DNA of 64,000 nucleotides, taken from the NCBI RefSeq assembly GCF_002327105.1, contig NZ_CP023406.1, positions 1,116,001-1,180,000 of the forward strand, written 5' to 3'. Made by a program: the position numbers and the translations under genes. Within the stretch, counting starts at the first letter, position 1. The number at the start of each line of letters is the position of its first letter. The notes beneath the pieces were generated by a model. That model made no database searches. It saw only the letters and a program-made list of their open reading frames with translations, and was not told where the DNA came from. This document shows positions 17,006-27,866 of the stretch, piece after piece. This stretch comes from Luteimonas chenhongjianii (lineage in GTDB: Bacteria > Pseudomonadota > Gammaproteobacteria > Xanthomonadales > Xanthomonadaceae).

Positions 17006-18667
17006 TTACTTCAGCGCCTTGAACCGCAGACGCTTCGGACCGGCGTCGTCGCCCATGCGGCGGCGCTTGTCTTCTTCGTACTCGCGGTAGTTGCCGGGGA
17101 AGAACTCGACGTGGCTGTCGCCTTCGAACGCGAGGATGTGCGTGGCGATGCGGTCGAGGAACCAGCGGTCATGCGAGATCACGAAGGTATTGCCGGGGAA
17201 TTCCAGCAGCGCGTCCTCGAGCGCACGCAGGGTCTCGATGTCGAGATCGTTCGACGGTTCGTCGAGCAGCAGCACGTTGCCGCCCTGCAGCAGGGTCTTG
17301 GCCATGTGCAGGCGACCGCGCTCACCACCCGACAGCGAACCGACCAGCTTCTGCTGGTCCTGGCCCTTGAAGTTGAAGCGGCCGATGTAGGCGCGCGACT
17401 GGATCTCGGTGCCGTTGATGTTGAGGATGTCGAGGCCGCCGGAGATTTCCTGGAAGACGTTGTGGTTGCCCTCGAGCGCATCGCGGCTCTGGTCGACATA
17501 CGACAGCTGCACGGTCGGGCCGACCACGATCTCGCCCGAGTCCGGCTTCTCCTGCCCGGTGATCATCTTGAACAACGTGGATTTACCCGCGCCGTTGGGA
17601 CCGATGATGCCGACGATCGCGCCCGGCGGGACGATCATCGACAGGTTGTCGATCAGCAGGCGGTCGCCGAACTTCTTGGAGACGTTCTTGAACTCCATCA
17701 CCGCGTTGCCCAGGCGCTCGCCCGGCGGGATGAACAGTTCGTTGGTCTCGTTGCGCTTCTGGTAATCCACCGACTGCAGTTCTTCCAGGCGGGCCAGACG
17801 GGCCTTGCCCTTGGTGCGGCCGCCCTTGGCGTTCTGGCGCGACCATTCCAGCTCCTTCTGGATCGCCTTCTGGCGCGACTTTTCCTGGTTGTCTTCCTGC
17901 TTGAGGCGCTCGTCCTTCTGCGTCAGCCACTCGGTGTAGTTGCCCTTCCACGGAATGCCGCGGCCACGGTCGAGTTCGAGGATCCACTCGGCGGCGTTGT
18001 CGAGGAAGTAGCGGTCATGGGTGACCGCGACCACGGTGCCGGTGTAGCGGGCGAGGAACTGCTCCAGCCATTCCACCGATTCGGCGTCGAGATGGTTGGT
18101 CGGTTCGTCGAGCAGCAGCATGTCCGGCTTCTGCAGCAGCAGGCGGCACAGCGCCACACGGCGCTTCTCGCCACCCGACAGCTTGCCCACGATCGCGTCC
18201 CACGGCGGCAGGCGCAGCGCGTCGGCAGCGACTTCCAGCTGGTTTTCAAGCGTGTGTGCGTCGCCGGCGGCGAGGATCGCCTCCAGCCGCTCCTGTTCCT
18301 TGGCGAGTGCGTCGAAATCGGCGCCTTCCTCGGCGTAGGCGTCGTAGATCTTGTCGAGCGCGGCCTGGGCCTGCAGCACTTCACCTACGCCTTCCTCGAC
18401 GGCTTCGCGCACGGTCATCTCGGGATCGAGCTGCGGCTCCTGCGCCAGGTAGCCGACCTTGATGCCCGGCTGCGGGCGCGCCTCGCCTTCGAAATCGGTA
18501 TCGACGCCGGCCATGATGCGCAGCACCGTCGACTTGCCCGAGCCGTTCAGGCCGAGCAGGCCGATCTTCGCGCCGGGGAAGAACGACAGCGAGATGTCCT
18601 TGATGATCTGCCGCTTCGGCGGGACCACCTTGGACACGCGGTTCATGGTGTAGATGTATTGCGACAT
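17006..18667 (-). CDS. ettA: Energy-dependent translational throttle protein EttA (ABC-F)
   Basis: Soluble ABC-F ATPase that binds the ribosomal E site and couples translation to the ATP/ADP ratio. It has 553 residues, the normal length. Two ABC domains have Walker [10 protein letters not shown] (near residue 39) and GPNGAGKST (near residue 357), signature LSGGE, and Walker [12 protein letters not shown] and [11 protein letters not shown]. The linker carries the Lys/Arg-rich P-site interaction motif ([14 protein letters not shown]). No membrane segments are present, as expected. It is divergent from glyA and has its own TATAAT upstream. Confidence 0.96.
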   Translation of the reverse strand: MSQYIYTMNRVSKVVPPKRQIIKDISLSFFPGAKIGLLGLNGSGKSTVLRIMAGVDTDFEGEARPQPGIKVGYLAQEPQLDPEMTVREAVEEGVGEVLQAQAALDKIYDAYAEEGADFDALAKEQERLEAILAAGDAHTLENQLEVAADALRLPPWDAIVGKLSGGEKRRVALCRLLLQKPDMLLLDEPTNHLDAESVEWLEQFLARYTGTVVAVTHDRYFLDNAAEWILELDRGRGIPWKGNYTEWLTQKDERLKQEDNQEKSRQKAIQKELEWSRQNAKGGRTKGKARLARLEELQSVDYQKRNETNELFIPPGERLGNAVMEFKNVSKKFGDRLLIDNLSMIVPPGAIVGIIGPNGAGKSTLFKMITGQEKPDSGEIVVGPTVQLSYVDQSRDALEGNHNVFQEISGGLDILNINGTEIQSRAYIGRFNFKGQDQQKLVGSLSGGERGRLHMAKTLLQGGNVLLLDEPSNDLDIETLRALEDALLEFPGNTFVISHDRWFLDRIATHILAFEGDSHVEFFPGNYREYEEDKRRRMGDDAGPKRLRFKALK

Positions 18668-18738
18668 GGGGGCTCCGGTTGCACCGACCCGCGCCGGGGC
18701 CCGGTCGGGCGGCGTCGGGTCTCGAGGGGAATGGGGCG

Positions 18739-18744
18739 ATTATA
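18739..18744 (-). promoter_or_regulatory. ettA -10 box
   Basis: Reads TATAAT on the minus strand within CCGCTATAATCGCC, about 72 bases upstream of the ettA start codon. A convincing -35 box was not identified. It shares the ettA-glyA gap with the glyA -10 box. Confidence 0.55.
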
Positions 18745-18788
18745 GCGGGTCGGAGGCGGCCGGGCCGGCGCCGCCGGTGGCCGGGCGC

Positions 18789-18794
18789 TACAAT
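18789..18794 (+). promoter_or_regulatory. glyA -10 box
   Basis: TACAAT in the context GCTACAATGGCGG, 35 bases upstream of the glyA ATG. The same GCTA(C/G)AATG context precedes several genes in this window, which supports a house-keeping promoter. Confidence 0.55.
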
Positions 18795-18828
18795 GGCGGG
18801 CCCGCCGACCCCCTCTCCGGAGCCCTCG

Positions 18829-20097
<1,269 letters not shown>

Positions 20098-20132
20098 GCG
20101 CCACGGCGCGCCACCGGCTGACGGACTGACGC

Positions 20133-20657
20133 ATGCATTGCCCCTTCTGCCAGAGCACCGACACGCGCGTGATCGACTCGCGCGTGTCGGAGGACGGCGC
20201 GACCATCCGTCGGCGGCGCGAATGCGAGGCCTGCGGGGAGCGTTTCAGCACGCTGGAGACGATCGAGCTCAAGCTGCCGACGATCATCAAGGGCGACGGC
20301 CGGCGTGAGCCGTTCGATGCGCGCAAGCTGCGCCTGAGCATGGACCGCGCGCTGCACAAGCGCCCGGTCTCCGAGGAGCAGATCGAAGCGACGGTGCGCG
20401 CGGTCGTCCACCAGCTGCGCATGACCGCCGAGCGCGAGGTCTCCTCTCGACGGGTCGGCGAGTTCGTGATCGCCGAGCTGCGCAAGCTCGACCACGTCGG
20501 CTTCGTGCGCTTCGCCTCCGTGTACCGCGCGTTCGAGGACGTGGCCGATTTCCGCGAGGAGCTCGACCGGCTCGAGCGCGAGCTGCCGGGCGATGGTCAG
20601 TTGCCGCTGCTCGAGGGCGCCGCCGCGACCCCGGTCAAGGGACCGCGCAAGCGCTGA
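20133..20657 (+). CDS. nrdR: Transcriptional repressor NrdR
   Basis: ATP/dATP-sensing repressor of ribonucleotide reductase genes. The 174 residues start with a zinc ribbon ([16 protein letters not shown] then [12 protein letters not shown], two CxxC pairs). An ATP-cone domain follows (about residues 50-140), with [12 protein letters not shown]. It works in the cytoplasm by binding NrdR boxes at nrd promoters; none was seen here. It is probably co-transcribed with glyA. Confidence 0.97.
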   Translation: MHCPFCQSTDTRVIDSRVSEDGATIRRRRECEACGERFSTLETIELKLPTIIKGDGRREPFDARKLRLSMDRALHKRPVSEEQIEATVRAVVHQLRMTAEREVSSRRVGEFVIAELRKLDHVGFVRFASVYRAFEDVADFREELDRLERELPGDGQLPLLEGAAATPVKGPRKR

Positions 20658-20887
20658 ACGCTCCGCTCGTTGGTGCCTGCCACGCGCGCGGTGAAGGGCT
20701 GTCGCATCGGGTCGGGACGGCTTCCCGGTCCGGCAGTGGACCTGGCCCCGCATCACGCCCCGGCCTGACCAGCCCTGGGCGAGGCATGCCCGGGCGCACT
20801 TTCGCCGGCACGTGCGCCCGCCATCCCGGATCGGCCCCCTTCCGGGCAGGATGCGAACCGGCGGCCCCATCGATTCGAGGATTGCGC

Positions 20888-21982
20888 ATGACCGACTTCA
20901 CCGCCGACGACCACCGTTTCATGGCCCGCGCGCTGTATCTGGCCGAGCGGGGGGCCTGGACCACTCGTCCCAACCCGATGGTCGGCTGCGTGCTGGTCGC
21001 GGCGGGCGAGCCTGTCGGCGAAGGCTTCCACGTGCACAAGGGCGGCCCCCACGCCGAGGTGGTCGCATTGCAGGCGGCCGGTGAACGTGCGCGGGGCGCG
21101 ACCGCTTACGTGACGCTCGAGCCCTGCGCGCATACCGGAAGCACCGGGCCCTGCGCGGACGCGCTGATCGCGGCGGGTGTCTCGCGCGTGGTCGCGGCGA
21201 TGCGCGATCCGTTTCCGCAGGTCGACGGGGCCGGGTTCGACCGGCTGCGGGCGGCCGGCGTCGAGGTGGCGTCCGGCCTGATGGAGCCGCAGGCGCGCGC
21301 GCTCAACCGTGGCTTTCTTTCGCGCATCGAGCGCGGACGGCCCTGGCTGCGGGTCAAGCTCGGCTGCAGCCTCGATGGCCGCACCGCGATGGCCAATGGC
21401 GATTCGAAATGGATCACCGGCGCGGCCTCGCGCCGGGACGTGATGCGCTGGCGCGCCCGCGCCGGCGCGCTGCTGACCGGCAGCGGCACGGTGCTGGCCG
21501 ACGACCCCCGGCTCACCGTGCGCCTCGAGCCGGAGGCGCCGTTCGCCCCGCCGCTGCGCGTCGTGCTGGACGCGGGCCTGGCGACGATCGCGCGCGGCAA
21601 TGTGCGCGATGGCGCCGCGCCGACGCTCTATGTGCATGCCCGCGATGCCAAGCCGCCGCAGGGCTTCGCGGCGCCTCGCCTCGCCGTCGCGCGCGGGGCC
21701 GACGGCCAGCTCGATCTGCAGGCGGTCCTCGCAGCGCTGGCCGAGGGCGGCATCAACGAGGTCCAGGTCGAGGCGGGCGCGACGCTGTCGGGCGCGTTCC
21801 TGCGCGCCGGACTCGTCGACGAACTCCTGCTCTACATCGCCCCGGTCTTGCTGGGCGAACGCGGCCGGCCGATGTTCGACGGCCTCGGCATCGAATCGAT
21901 GGCGCAGCGGCTGCATCTGGAGACTGTCGACACGCGCCGGATCGGTGACGACTTCAGGATCCTGCTCCGTCCCGCTGTCTGA
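20888..21982 (+). CDS. ribD: Bifunctional pyrimidine deaminase/reductase RibD
   Basis: Performs the second and third steps of riboflavin synthesis: deamination, then NADPH reduction of the ribosylamino-pyrimidine. The start at 20888 gives 364 residues. The deaminase domain (about 1-145) has the zinc motifs HAEVVAL and PCAHTGSTGPC. The reductase domain (about 146-364) has RVKLGCSLDGRTA, SKWITG and VEAGATLSGAFL. A 230-base gap without a gene separates it from nrdR. It precedes the FMN riboswitch, so it is not itself downstream of that switch. Confidence 0.95.
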   Translation: MTDFTADDHRFMARALYLAERGAWTTRPNPMVGCVLVAAGEPVGEGFHVHKGGPHAEVVALQAAGERARGATAYVTLEPCAHTGSTGPCADALIAAGVSRVVAAMRDPFPQVDGAGFDRLRAAGVEVASGLMEPQARALNRGFLSRIERGRPWLRVKLGCSLDGRTAMANGDSKWITGAASRRDVMRWRARAGALLTGSGTVLADDPRLTVRLEPEAPFAPPLRVVLDAGLATIARGNVRDGAAPTLYVHARDAKPPQGFAAPRLAVARGADGQLDLQAVLAALAEGGINEVQVEAGATLSGAFLRAGLVDELLLYIAPVLLGERGRPMFDGLGIESMAQRLHLETVDTRRIGDDFRILLRPAV

Positions 21983-22221
21983 ATGATGTGCCGCAGTCGG
22001 CGGTGGGCACGCGACCAGTGCGCCGGAATCGAGTTTCGATGGCTAGGCAGCCAAGGGTTTCGACCGGCGGCGGGCCCCGGCTGTAAGGCGCTTGCCGGCT
22101 CCCGCCTCCTGCTCGCTTTCCCGGGGCCGGGATCGAGCTTCACGTACGCCGGGCTTGCGGCTCCGCTGTCCCTGCAATGAAGCATCCCGCCGGGCGCGGG
22201 AGGCAGCGCGAGCGGCGCTGC

Positions 22222-22227
22222 TAGAAT
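22222..22227 (+). promoter_or_regulatory. -10 box for the riboswitch-controlled rib operon
   Basis: TAGAAT in GCTGCTAGAATGCG, about 30 bases before the aptamer. No strong -35 box is seen. The position fits transcription starting just upstream of the FMN aptamer. Confidence 0.5.
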
Positions 22228-22258
22228 GCGCGGGCCGGCGTGCCGGCATCAATCGAAT

Positions 22259-22399
22259 GTCTTCGGGGCGGGGTGGAAGTCCCCACCGGCGGTAGGCGCG
22301 GCGACGCGCGAGCCCGCGAGCGCCGCCGGCAGCTGCCGGCGGGTCAGCAGATCCGGTCGAAATCCGGAGCCGACGGTCAGAGTCCGGATGCGAGAAGAC
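22259..22399 (+). ncRNA. FMN riboswitch (RFN element)
   Basis: P1 pairs GTCTTC (22259-22264) with GAAGAC (22394-22399). Conserved RFN blocks are present: GGGGCGGGGTGGAAGTCCCC, CCGGCGGTA, GGTCAGCAGA, TCCGGTCGAAATCCGGAGCC, GACGGTCAGAGTCCGGATG and CGAGAAGA. One variable arm is enlarged (about 22300-22345). Downstream, CCGCGCGG-GTG-CCGCGCGG (22465-22483) forms a hairpin right before the ribE Shine-Dalgarno GGAGG (22487-22491). This points to control of translation start rather than termination, because no U-tract follows. FMN binding should lower expression of ribE and the genes after it. Confidence 0.93.
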
Positions 22400-22497
22400 G
22401 ACCTCATGCGTGGCCGAACGGCCGCGCACGCTGTCGCGTCCCGGACCGTTCCCTTCTCGCTTGACCGCGCGGGTGCCGCGCGGACGGAGGCAGCGAC

Positions 22498-23115
22498 ATG
22501 TTCACCGGACTGATCGAGGGCGTCGGACGCCTGGTTTCCATCGAATCGCGTGGCGGCGACGCGCGGCTGCGCATCGCGGTCGGCACATTGCCCTTCGAGG
22601 GCGTGGCGATGGGCGAGAGCATCGCGGTCAATGGCGTGTGCCTGACCGTGGTCGACTTCGACGACGCGCATTTCGAGGCCGATGCCTCGACCGAAACGTT
22701 GTCGCTGACCACGCTGGGCGCACTCGTTCCGGGCCGCGCGCTGAACCTGGAGCGCGCGATGCGCCCGACCGATCGCCTCGGCGGCCATCTGGTCAGCGGT
22801 CATGTCGATGGCGTCGGCCGCGTGGCCTCGATCCACGACGATGCCCGCGCGCAGCGCTGGCGCTTCGAAGTGCCGGCCGCGCTGCTGAAGTACATCGCCC
22901 AGAAGGGCTCGATCTGCGTCGATGGCGTCAGCCTGACGGTCAATGCCGTGGACGCCACGGGCCTGGAGGTCGCGCTGGTGCCGCACACCGTTGCCCACAC
23001 GGCGTTCGCAAGCACGGCCGTCGGCGACGGGGTGAACCTGGAAGTGGACCTGGTCGCCCGTTACGTGGAGCGGCTGCTCGCCAGTGGCGTGGTGCCGGCG
23101 GGAGCGCAGGCATGA
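22498..23115 (+). CDS. ribE: Riboflavin synthase alpha chain
   Basis: Dismutates two 6,7-dimethyl-8-ribityllumazine to riboflavin. The 205 residues form two Lum-binding barrels, starting MFTGLIEGVGRLV and with the second at about residue 97 (GHLVSGHVDGVGRV). The repeated MTGLVxGxG- and SVNGVCLTV-type motifs (SIAVNGVCLTV, SICVDGVSLTV) are diagnostic. GGAGG seven bases upstream is the ribosome-binding site governed by the riboswitch. It overlaps ribB by ATGA. The gene is called ribE or ribC depending on the species. Confidence 0.96.
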   Translation: MFTGLIEGVGRLVSIESRGGDARLRIAVGTLPFEGVAMGESIAVNGVCLTVVDFDDAHFEADASTETLSLTTLGALVPGRALNLERAMRPTDRLGGHLVSGHVDGVGRVASIHDDARAQRWRFEVPAALLKYIAQKGSICVDGVSLTVNAVDATGLEVALVPHTVAHTAFASTAVGDGVNLEVDLVARYVERLLASGVVPAGAQA

Positions 23116-24212
23116 ACTTCGCCCCGGTCCCCGAACTGCTGGAAGAGATCCGCCAGGGCCGCATGGTGGTCATCGTCGACGACGAGGACCGCGAGAACGA
23201 AGGCGACCTGATCATGGCCGCCGAGCTGGTCAAGCCGTCGGACATCAATTTCATGGTCACCCACGGCCGCGGCCTGGTCTGCCTGCCGGTCACGCCGAGC
23301 CGCGCTGCGCAGCTCGGACTGGCGCCGATGGTCCGCGCGAACACCGCGCAGTTCCAGACGAACTTCACCGTCAGCATCGAGGCCGCCGAGGGCGTGACCA
23401 CCGGCATCTCGGCGCACGACCGCGCGCATACGATCCGCACCGCGGTGAAGGCCAATGCCAGGCCCGAGGATCTGCACCAGCCCGGCCACATCTTCCCGCT
23501 GGTCGCCCAGCCCGGTGGCGTGCTGACCCGCGCCGGGCATACCGAAGCCGGCGTGGACCTGGCGATGCTCGCGGGCCTGGAGCCGGCCGGGGTGCTGGTC
23601 GAGATCCTCAATCCCGACGGCAGCATGGCCCGTCGCCCGGAGCTGGAAGCCTTCGCCCGCGAGCACGGCCTGAAGATGGGCTCGATCGCCGACCTCATCG
23701 CCTACCGTCTCGCCACCGAGCACACCGTCGAGCGCATCGACGAGCGCGAGATCGACACCGAGTTCGGCCCCTTCAGGCTCGTGACCTACCGCGACCGCAT
23801 CGCCCATGACCTGCATTTCGCGCTGGTCCGCGGCACGCCGGACGCGCAGACACCGACGCTGGTCCGCGTCCAGGTGGAGAATCCGCTGGCCGATCTGCTG
23901 CACTGGCGCCGCGACGATTTCGGCATCGCCGGCAGCGATGCGCTGCGGGCGATCGCCGCCGAAGGCCGCGGCGTGATGGTGGTGCTGTCGGCGCCGCGCG
24001 ATTCCGAGGCCCTGCTGGCGAAGCTGCGCAAGGAAGCGGTGGTGCGGCCCCCGGGCAAGGACAAGGATGTCGGCCAGTGGCGGCGGAACGGCGCCGGCGC
24101 GCAGATTCTCGCCGACCTCGGCCTCGGCCGGCTGCGCGTGCTGGGCACGCCGCGCAAGCAGGTGGGCCTTGCCGGCTACGGGCTCGAGGTCGTGGAATAC
24201 GTCGGGGCATGA
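23112..24212 (+). CDS. ribB: 3,4-dihydroxy-2-butanone-4-phosphate synthase with degenerate GTP cyclohydrolase II domain
   Basis: The N-terminal half (about residues 1-200) is a complete DHBP synthase: [16 protein letters not shown] binds metal and substrate, and [12 protein letters not shown] and PDGSMAR are present. It makes the four-carbon unit for lumazine. The C-terminal half (about 205-366) has the length and outline of GTP cyclohydrolase II but no cysteine at all, so the three zinc-binding Cys of RibA are missing. It is therefore probably monofunctional despite the RibBA layout. It starts by ATGA overlap with ribE. A separate ribA must exist elsewhere. Confidence 0.93.
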   Translation: MNFAPVPELLEEIRQGRMVVIVDDEDRENEGDLIMAAELVKPSDINFMVTHGRGLVCLPVTPSRAAQLGLAPMVRANTAQFQTNFTVSIEAAEGVTTGISAHDRAHTIRTAVKANARPEDLHQPGHIFPLVAQPGGVLTRAGHTEAGVDLAMLAGLEPAGVLVEILNPDGSMARRPELEAFAREHGLKMGSIADLIAYRLATEHTVERIDEREIDTEFGPFRLVTYRDRIAHDLHFALVRGTPDAQTPTLVRVQVENPLADLLHWRRDDFGIAGSDALRAIAAEGRGVMVVLSAPRDSEALLAKLRKEAVVRPPGKDKDVGQWRRNGAGAQILADLGLGRLRVLGTPRKQVGLAGYGLEVVEYVGA

Positions 24213-24253
24213 CGCGCGGTAAACTGGACGGCCCTGCGCAAGACCCCATGCCC

Positions 24254-24721
24254 ATGAGCCACATCGAAGGCGACCTGCGCGCCCCGGCCGGCGCGCGCTA
24301 CGCGATCGTCGCCAGCCGCTGGAACCCGAAGATCACCGATGCCCTGGTGGCCGGCGCGCGCGCCGCGTTCGCCGACCATGGCGTCGCCGAGGACGCGGTC
24401 GACGTGATCCGCGTGCCGGGCGCCTGGGAGATTCCGGTCGTCTGCGCGCGCCTGGCCGGCGCGGGCCGATATACCGCGCTGCTGGCCCTGGGCTGCGTGG
24501 TGCGTGGTGACACGCGCCACTACGAACAGGTCGCCGACGGCTGCAGCGAGGCGCTGATGCGCGTCGCGCTCGACAGCGGCGTGCCGGTCGCCAACGGCGT
24601 GCTGGCGGTGGAGACCCACGGCGACGCGGAGAAGCGCGCCGGCGGCGTCCACGGCAACAAGGGCGAGGAGGCGGCGCTGGTCGCCATCGAAATGAGCAAC
24701 CTGCTGGACAAGATCGGATGA
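24254..24721 (+). CDS. ribH: 6,7-dimethyl-8-ribityllumazine synthase
   Basis: Condenses the pyrimidine and the four-carbon phosphate into lumazine; usually a capsid-like oligomer. ATG 24254 gives 155 residues; ATG 24248 would add two. [33 protein letters not shown] and [13 protein letters not shown] are family motifs, with the catalytic His in the GDTRHYE segment. A possible extra -10 box (TAAACT, 24220-24225) lies in the gap after ribB. It overlaps nusB by ATGA, a common ribH-nusB pairing. Confidence 0.96.
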   Translation: MSHIEGDLRAPAGARYAIVASRWNPKITDALVAGARAAFADHGVAEDAVDVIRVPGAWEIPVVCARLAGAGRYTALLALGCVVRGDTRHYEQVADGCSEALMRVALDSGVPVANGVLAVETHGDAEKRAGGVHGNKGEEAALVAIEMSNLLDKIG

Positions 24722-25182
24722 ACCAGACCCGCAAGCCCCATGGCGTCGACCCCGTGCTGCGTTCGCGTGCACGCCGCCGCGCGCTGCAGGCCATCTACGC
24801 GATGCAGATGTCGGGCACCGAACCGCGCGAGATCGTCGCCCAGTTCGCGCACGAACAGGCCAAGGAAGTCGCCGATCTGGCGTACTTCGAGGATCTGGTG
24901 CACGGCGTGGGCGCGCGCTACCGCGAACTCGACGCAGCGCTTGCGCCGTTCCTCGACCGCGGCATCGACGAGGTCGATCCGATCGAGCGCGCGATGCTGC
25001 GCATTGCCGCCTACGAGTTGCAGCACCGCATCGACGTGCCCTACCGGGTGGTGATCGACGAGGCGCTCAAGACCGTCAAGCGCTTCGGCTCCGAACACGG
25101 CCATACCTACGTCAATGGCGTGCTCGACAAGGCCGCCGCGGCCTGGCGTGCGCCGGAAGTGGGGGCGCTGCGCGGGCGTTGA
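24718..25182 (+). CDS. nusB: Transcription antitermination factor NusB
   Basis: All-helical RNA-binding protein that, with NusE (S10), binds BoxA in rRNA operons and lambda-type antitermination complexes. It has 154 residues. Hallmarks are [16 protein letters not shown] at the N terminus, and [18 protein letters not shown] and [18 protein letters not shown] in the core. The ATGA overlap with ribH puts it under the same transcript, so FMN control may reach it. Confidence 0.96.
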   Translation: MNQTRKPHGVDPVLRSRARRRALQAIYAMQMSGTEPREIVAQFAHEQAKEVADLAYFEDLVHGVGARYRELDAALAPFLDRGIDEVDPIERAMLRIAAYELQHRIDVPYRVVIDEALKTVKRFGSEHGHTYVNGVLDKAAAAWRAPEVGALRGR

Positions 25183-25200
25183 GCCCCCGGCGCGCCGACG

Positions 25201-26157
25201 ATGGCCGGCGAATTCGATCTGATCGAGCGTATCCGCGCCCGCACCGTCGCGCGCGGTGACGTGGTGCTCGGCATCGGCGACGACGCCGCGCTGCTGCAAC
25301 CGCCCGCCGGCCAGCAGCTCGTCGTCGCGATGGACACGCTCAACGCCGGCGTGCATTTCCCCGATGACACCGCGCCTGCGGACATCGGCTGGAAGGCGCT
25401 CGCGGTGAACCTGTCCGATCTGGCCGCGATGGGCGCCACGCCCGCCTGGTGCACCCTGTCGTTGTCATTGCCGGCGTCCGATCCGGTCTGGATCGACGGC
25501 TTCCTCGACGGCTTCGATGCCCTCGCGCGCCTGCATGATGTCGCGCTGGTCGGCGGCGACACCACGCGCGGGCCGCTCTCGGTCTGCGTCACCGCGTTCG
25601 GCCTCGTGGCGCCGGGCATGGCGCTGCGCCGCGATGGCGCGCGGATCGGCGACGACGTGTGGGTCAGTGGCACGCCCGGCGACGCGGCGGCCGCGCTGGC
25701 GCAATGGTCGGCGGGCGGCCCGCGCGATCCGGCGCTGCGCGCGCGCCTCGACCGGCCGACCCCGCGGCTCGCGCTCGGCCTGCAATTGGCCGGCCTCGCC
25801 AGTGCCGCGATCGACATCTCCGATGGCCTGCTGGCCGACCTCGCCCATCTGTGCCGTGGCAGCGGCGTGGGCGCCACGATCGACCTCGATGCGTTGCCGG
25901 TGTCGGACGCCCTTCGGGCTGCCGCGCCCGATCGCGACACGCGCCGCGCACTCCAGGCCACCGGCGGCGACGACTACGAGCTGTGCTTCACCGCCTCGCC
26001 TGACCGCCGCGGGGCCGTTCTCGAGGCGGGCGATGGGGCAGGGGTGGAGGTCACCCGGATCGGCCGCATCGGCTCAGGGGCAGAAGTCATCGCAGTCGGC
26101 GCCGACGGCGCGCCCTGGACGCCGCCACGCGCGGGCTGGGATCACTTTTCCGGCTGA
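25201..26157 (+). CDS. thiL: Thiamine-monophosphate kinase
   Basis: Phosphorylates thiamine monophosphate to thiamine pyrophosphate, the last step of the pathway. It has 318 residues with the ThiL/AIR-synthase fold: VLGIGDDAALLQP near the N terminus, ALAVNLSDLAAMGATP, VGGDTTRGPLS and, later, ISDGLLADLAHLC and TGGDDYELCF. It starts 18 bases after nusB, the usual nusB-thiL neighbourhood. It ends 31 bases from the convergent yraN stop. Confidence 0.96.
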   Translation: MAGEFDLIERIRARTVARGDVVLGIGDDAALLQPPAGQQLVVAMDTLNAGVHFPDDTAPADIGWKALAVNLSDLAAMGATPAWCTLSLSLPASDPVWIDGFLDGFDALARLHDVALVGGDTTRGPLSVCVTAFGLVAPGMALRRDGARIGDDVWVSGTPGDAAAALAQWSAGGPRDPALRARLDRPTPRLALGLQLAGLASAAIDISDGLLADLAHLCRGSGVGATIDLDALPVSDALRAAAPDRDTRRALQATGGDDYELCFTASPDRRGAVLEAGDGAGVEVTRIGRIGSGAEVIAVGADGAPWTPPRAGWDHFSG

Positions 26158-26188
26158 AGTCCCCCGCCGATGGCATCCGCCGCGGCCT

Positions 26189-26620
26189 TCAGTCATCCGC
26201 GCGGAACGCATCCTCGATCCAGCGCAGCGTGGGCGACGCCGCGTCGCCGCTCGCTTCGACCACGTCGAAGCGGCACGGCAGCTCGCGCAGCCCGGGCTGG
26301 CGCATCAGGAACTGCTGGGCGGCCAGCACCAGCCGGCGGCGCTTGCCGGCATCGACCGAGGCCGCGCCCCCGCCGAAGGCGGCCGTGCGGCGGTGGCGGA
26401 CCTCGACGAACACGACCGTCCGCGCACCGGCGCGCGTATCCAGCATCACGATGTCCAGCTCGCCGCCGCGGAATCCGACATTCGCAGCGAGTGGCCGCAG
26501 ACCGGCAGCCTGCAGATGCGCGGCCGCGGCCCGCTCGACGGCGGCACCCTCGCGCCGCCGCTCGTTCAACCGCCGGCGTCCGCCTGCGGCACCACATAGC
26601 CGTTGCGCCAGGTCGACCAC
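26189..26620 (-). CDS. yraN: YraN (UPF0102) endonuclease-fold protein
   Basis: Small protein of 143 residues with a restriction-endonuclease-like core: [10 protein letters not shown], then VFVEVRHRR, giving the E-x(n)-D-x(n)-ExK-like set (here EVR). Function is unproven in most species. The start at 26620 overlaps the 3' end of the LppC-type gene by 55 bases on the same strand, so coupling is likely; a shorter start is possible. The pairing of yraN with lpoA/lppC and rsmI is conserved in gammaproteobacteria. Confidence 0.88.
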   Translation of the reverse strand: MVDLAQRLCGAAGGRRRLNERRREGAAVERAAAAHLQAAGLRPLAANVGFRGGELDIVMLDTRAGARTVVFVEVRHRRTAAFGGGAASVDAGKRRRLVLAAQQFLMRQPGLRELPCRFDVVEASGDAASPTLRWIEDAFRADD

Positions 26621-27810
26621 GCCGGCTGGCGCATCACGTTGCCGTCGGGGGCAATGCGCAGCATCCCGGTCGCGCCACCGACCGTGGCATCAGGTGCAAG
26701 CGCCAGGTGCTCGAGATAGCCGGCCAGCAGCCAGGCATCGAAGCCGAATGCGAACAGACGTGCGGCGGGGCCGCGCGCGGTCGGCAGGTCGCTGGCGACC
26801 GAGGCCTGGGGAGGCAAGGAACGTGCGCCGCTGCCGATGGACCAGCTTTCGGTCGGGAACACGATGCCGTCGAGGATCTGGTCCTCCTCGGCCTTGCCGG
26901 TGCCATGCGTCAGCAGCGAGCTGCCCACGCGCGGGCGCGTCGCCAGCCCGGCGACCGACATCTGTGGGGCGAGCACGCGGGCCTGGTTGCCGCGGATGGC
27001 CAGGTAGACCGCATCCACGCCGACTTCGCCGGCCAGTGCGTTCTGCAGCGCGGCAGTCTGGTCGCCCGGAGCGTCGCCGATGATTGCGAGCGTGGCCACG
27101 ACGCTGCCGCCGTTCTGGGCCAGCCGCGCGGCCAGCGCATCGACACTGCGACGGGCCGCGTCCTCGCCATTGCTCAGCACCAGCACATTGCGGGCATTGC
27201 GCTTGAGCAGGTACTGCGCGGCGGCGTCGCCCTCGTCTTCGGGGGCAAGCGAAAATGCCGCGGCATTGTCGGGCGCCTCGGCCGAGCCGCGGTTGAGGGC
27301 GACCACCGGCACCGAGATCGGACCGCGGAACAGCGCGTCCACCTCGTCGCGCCCAAGCGGGCCGAGCACCTGGTCGGCGCCCTCGGCGATCGCCCGTGCA
27401 TAGGCGGCAGTGGCGCCGGCAGCGGTGCCGGAGGTGTCGTAGAACGCGAGTTCGGGCCGGGCGCGGCGCTCGCCGTAATAGCCGGCCAGCAGGCCGTCGC
27501 GCACCGGCGCGGCGGCAGTGGCCAGCGGGCCGCTCATCGGCAGCAGCACCGCGAGCTTGCGCGGAGGGCGGTAGCCGTCGCGATCGGCGGGCGCGCGCGT
27601 ATCGTCGAAATGCCAGCGCGTCGGCGCGCTGGTCGTTGTCGTCGAAGGCTCCATCGGGACGGGCGCAGGGCCCGAGGTCCGCACGGTGGCGCAACCGGCA
27701 AGCACGGCCGCCAGGGCAGCGCCGGTGAGCAGGCGCAGGGCGCGGGGCCGGGTGCCGCGGAGGCGCGTGGCGTGGGTGCGGGCGTTCGAAGGCTGGAGCG
27801 TTGCTGCCAT
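26566..27810 (-). CDS. LppC/LpoA-type penicillin-binding protein activator lipoprotein
   Basis: Outer-membrane lipoprotein candidate of 414 residues. The signal has an LAGCATV lipobox. The mature part is a periplasmic-binding-protein fold starting [23 protein letters not shown] and containing [14 protein letters not shown] and [15 protein letters not shown]. In E. coli LpoA this is only the C-terminal half; the N-terminal TPR half is missing here (414 versus about 680 residues). A role in stimulating PBP1-type synthases is inferred from family. It is divergent from rsmI with overlapping promoters, as is usual. Confidence 0.85.
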   Translation of the reverse strand: MAATLQPSNARTHATRLRGTRPRALRLLTGAALAAVLAGCATVRTSGPAPVPMEPSTTTTSAPTRWHFDDTRAPADRDGYRPPRKLAVLLPMSGPLATAAAPVRDGLLAGYYGERRARPELAFYDTSGTAAGATAAYARAIAEGADQVLGPLGRDEVDALFRGPISVPVVALNRGSAEAPDNAAAFSLAPEDEGDAAAQYLLKRNARNVLVLSNGEDAARRSVDALAARLAQNGGSVVATLAIIGDAPGDQTAALQNALAGEVGVDAVYLAIRGNQARVLAPQMSVAGLATRPRVGSSLLTHGTGKAEEDQILDGIVFPTESWSIGSGARSLPPQASVASDLPTARGPAARLFAFGFDAWLLAGYLEHLALAPDATVGGATGMLRIAPDGNVMRQPAWSTWRNGYVVPQADAGG

Positions 27811-27828
27811 GTCGCGGTTCCGCTGCAG

Positions 27829-27846
27829 GATAATGGCCGCATTCTA
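27829..27846. promoter_or_regulatory. Closely spaced divergent -10 boxes (rsmI / lppC)
   Basis: On the plus strand GATAAT (27829-27834) points toward rsmI. On the minus strand TAGAAT (complement of 27841-27846, context GCTAGAATGCGG) points toward the LppC-type gene. Only six bases separate the two boxes in a gap of about 56 bases, so polymerases at the two promoters should exclude each other. Confidence 0.5.
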
Positions 27847-27866
27847 GCGTTCCCGGCGTGCAGACG

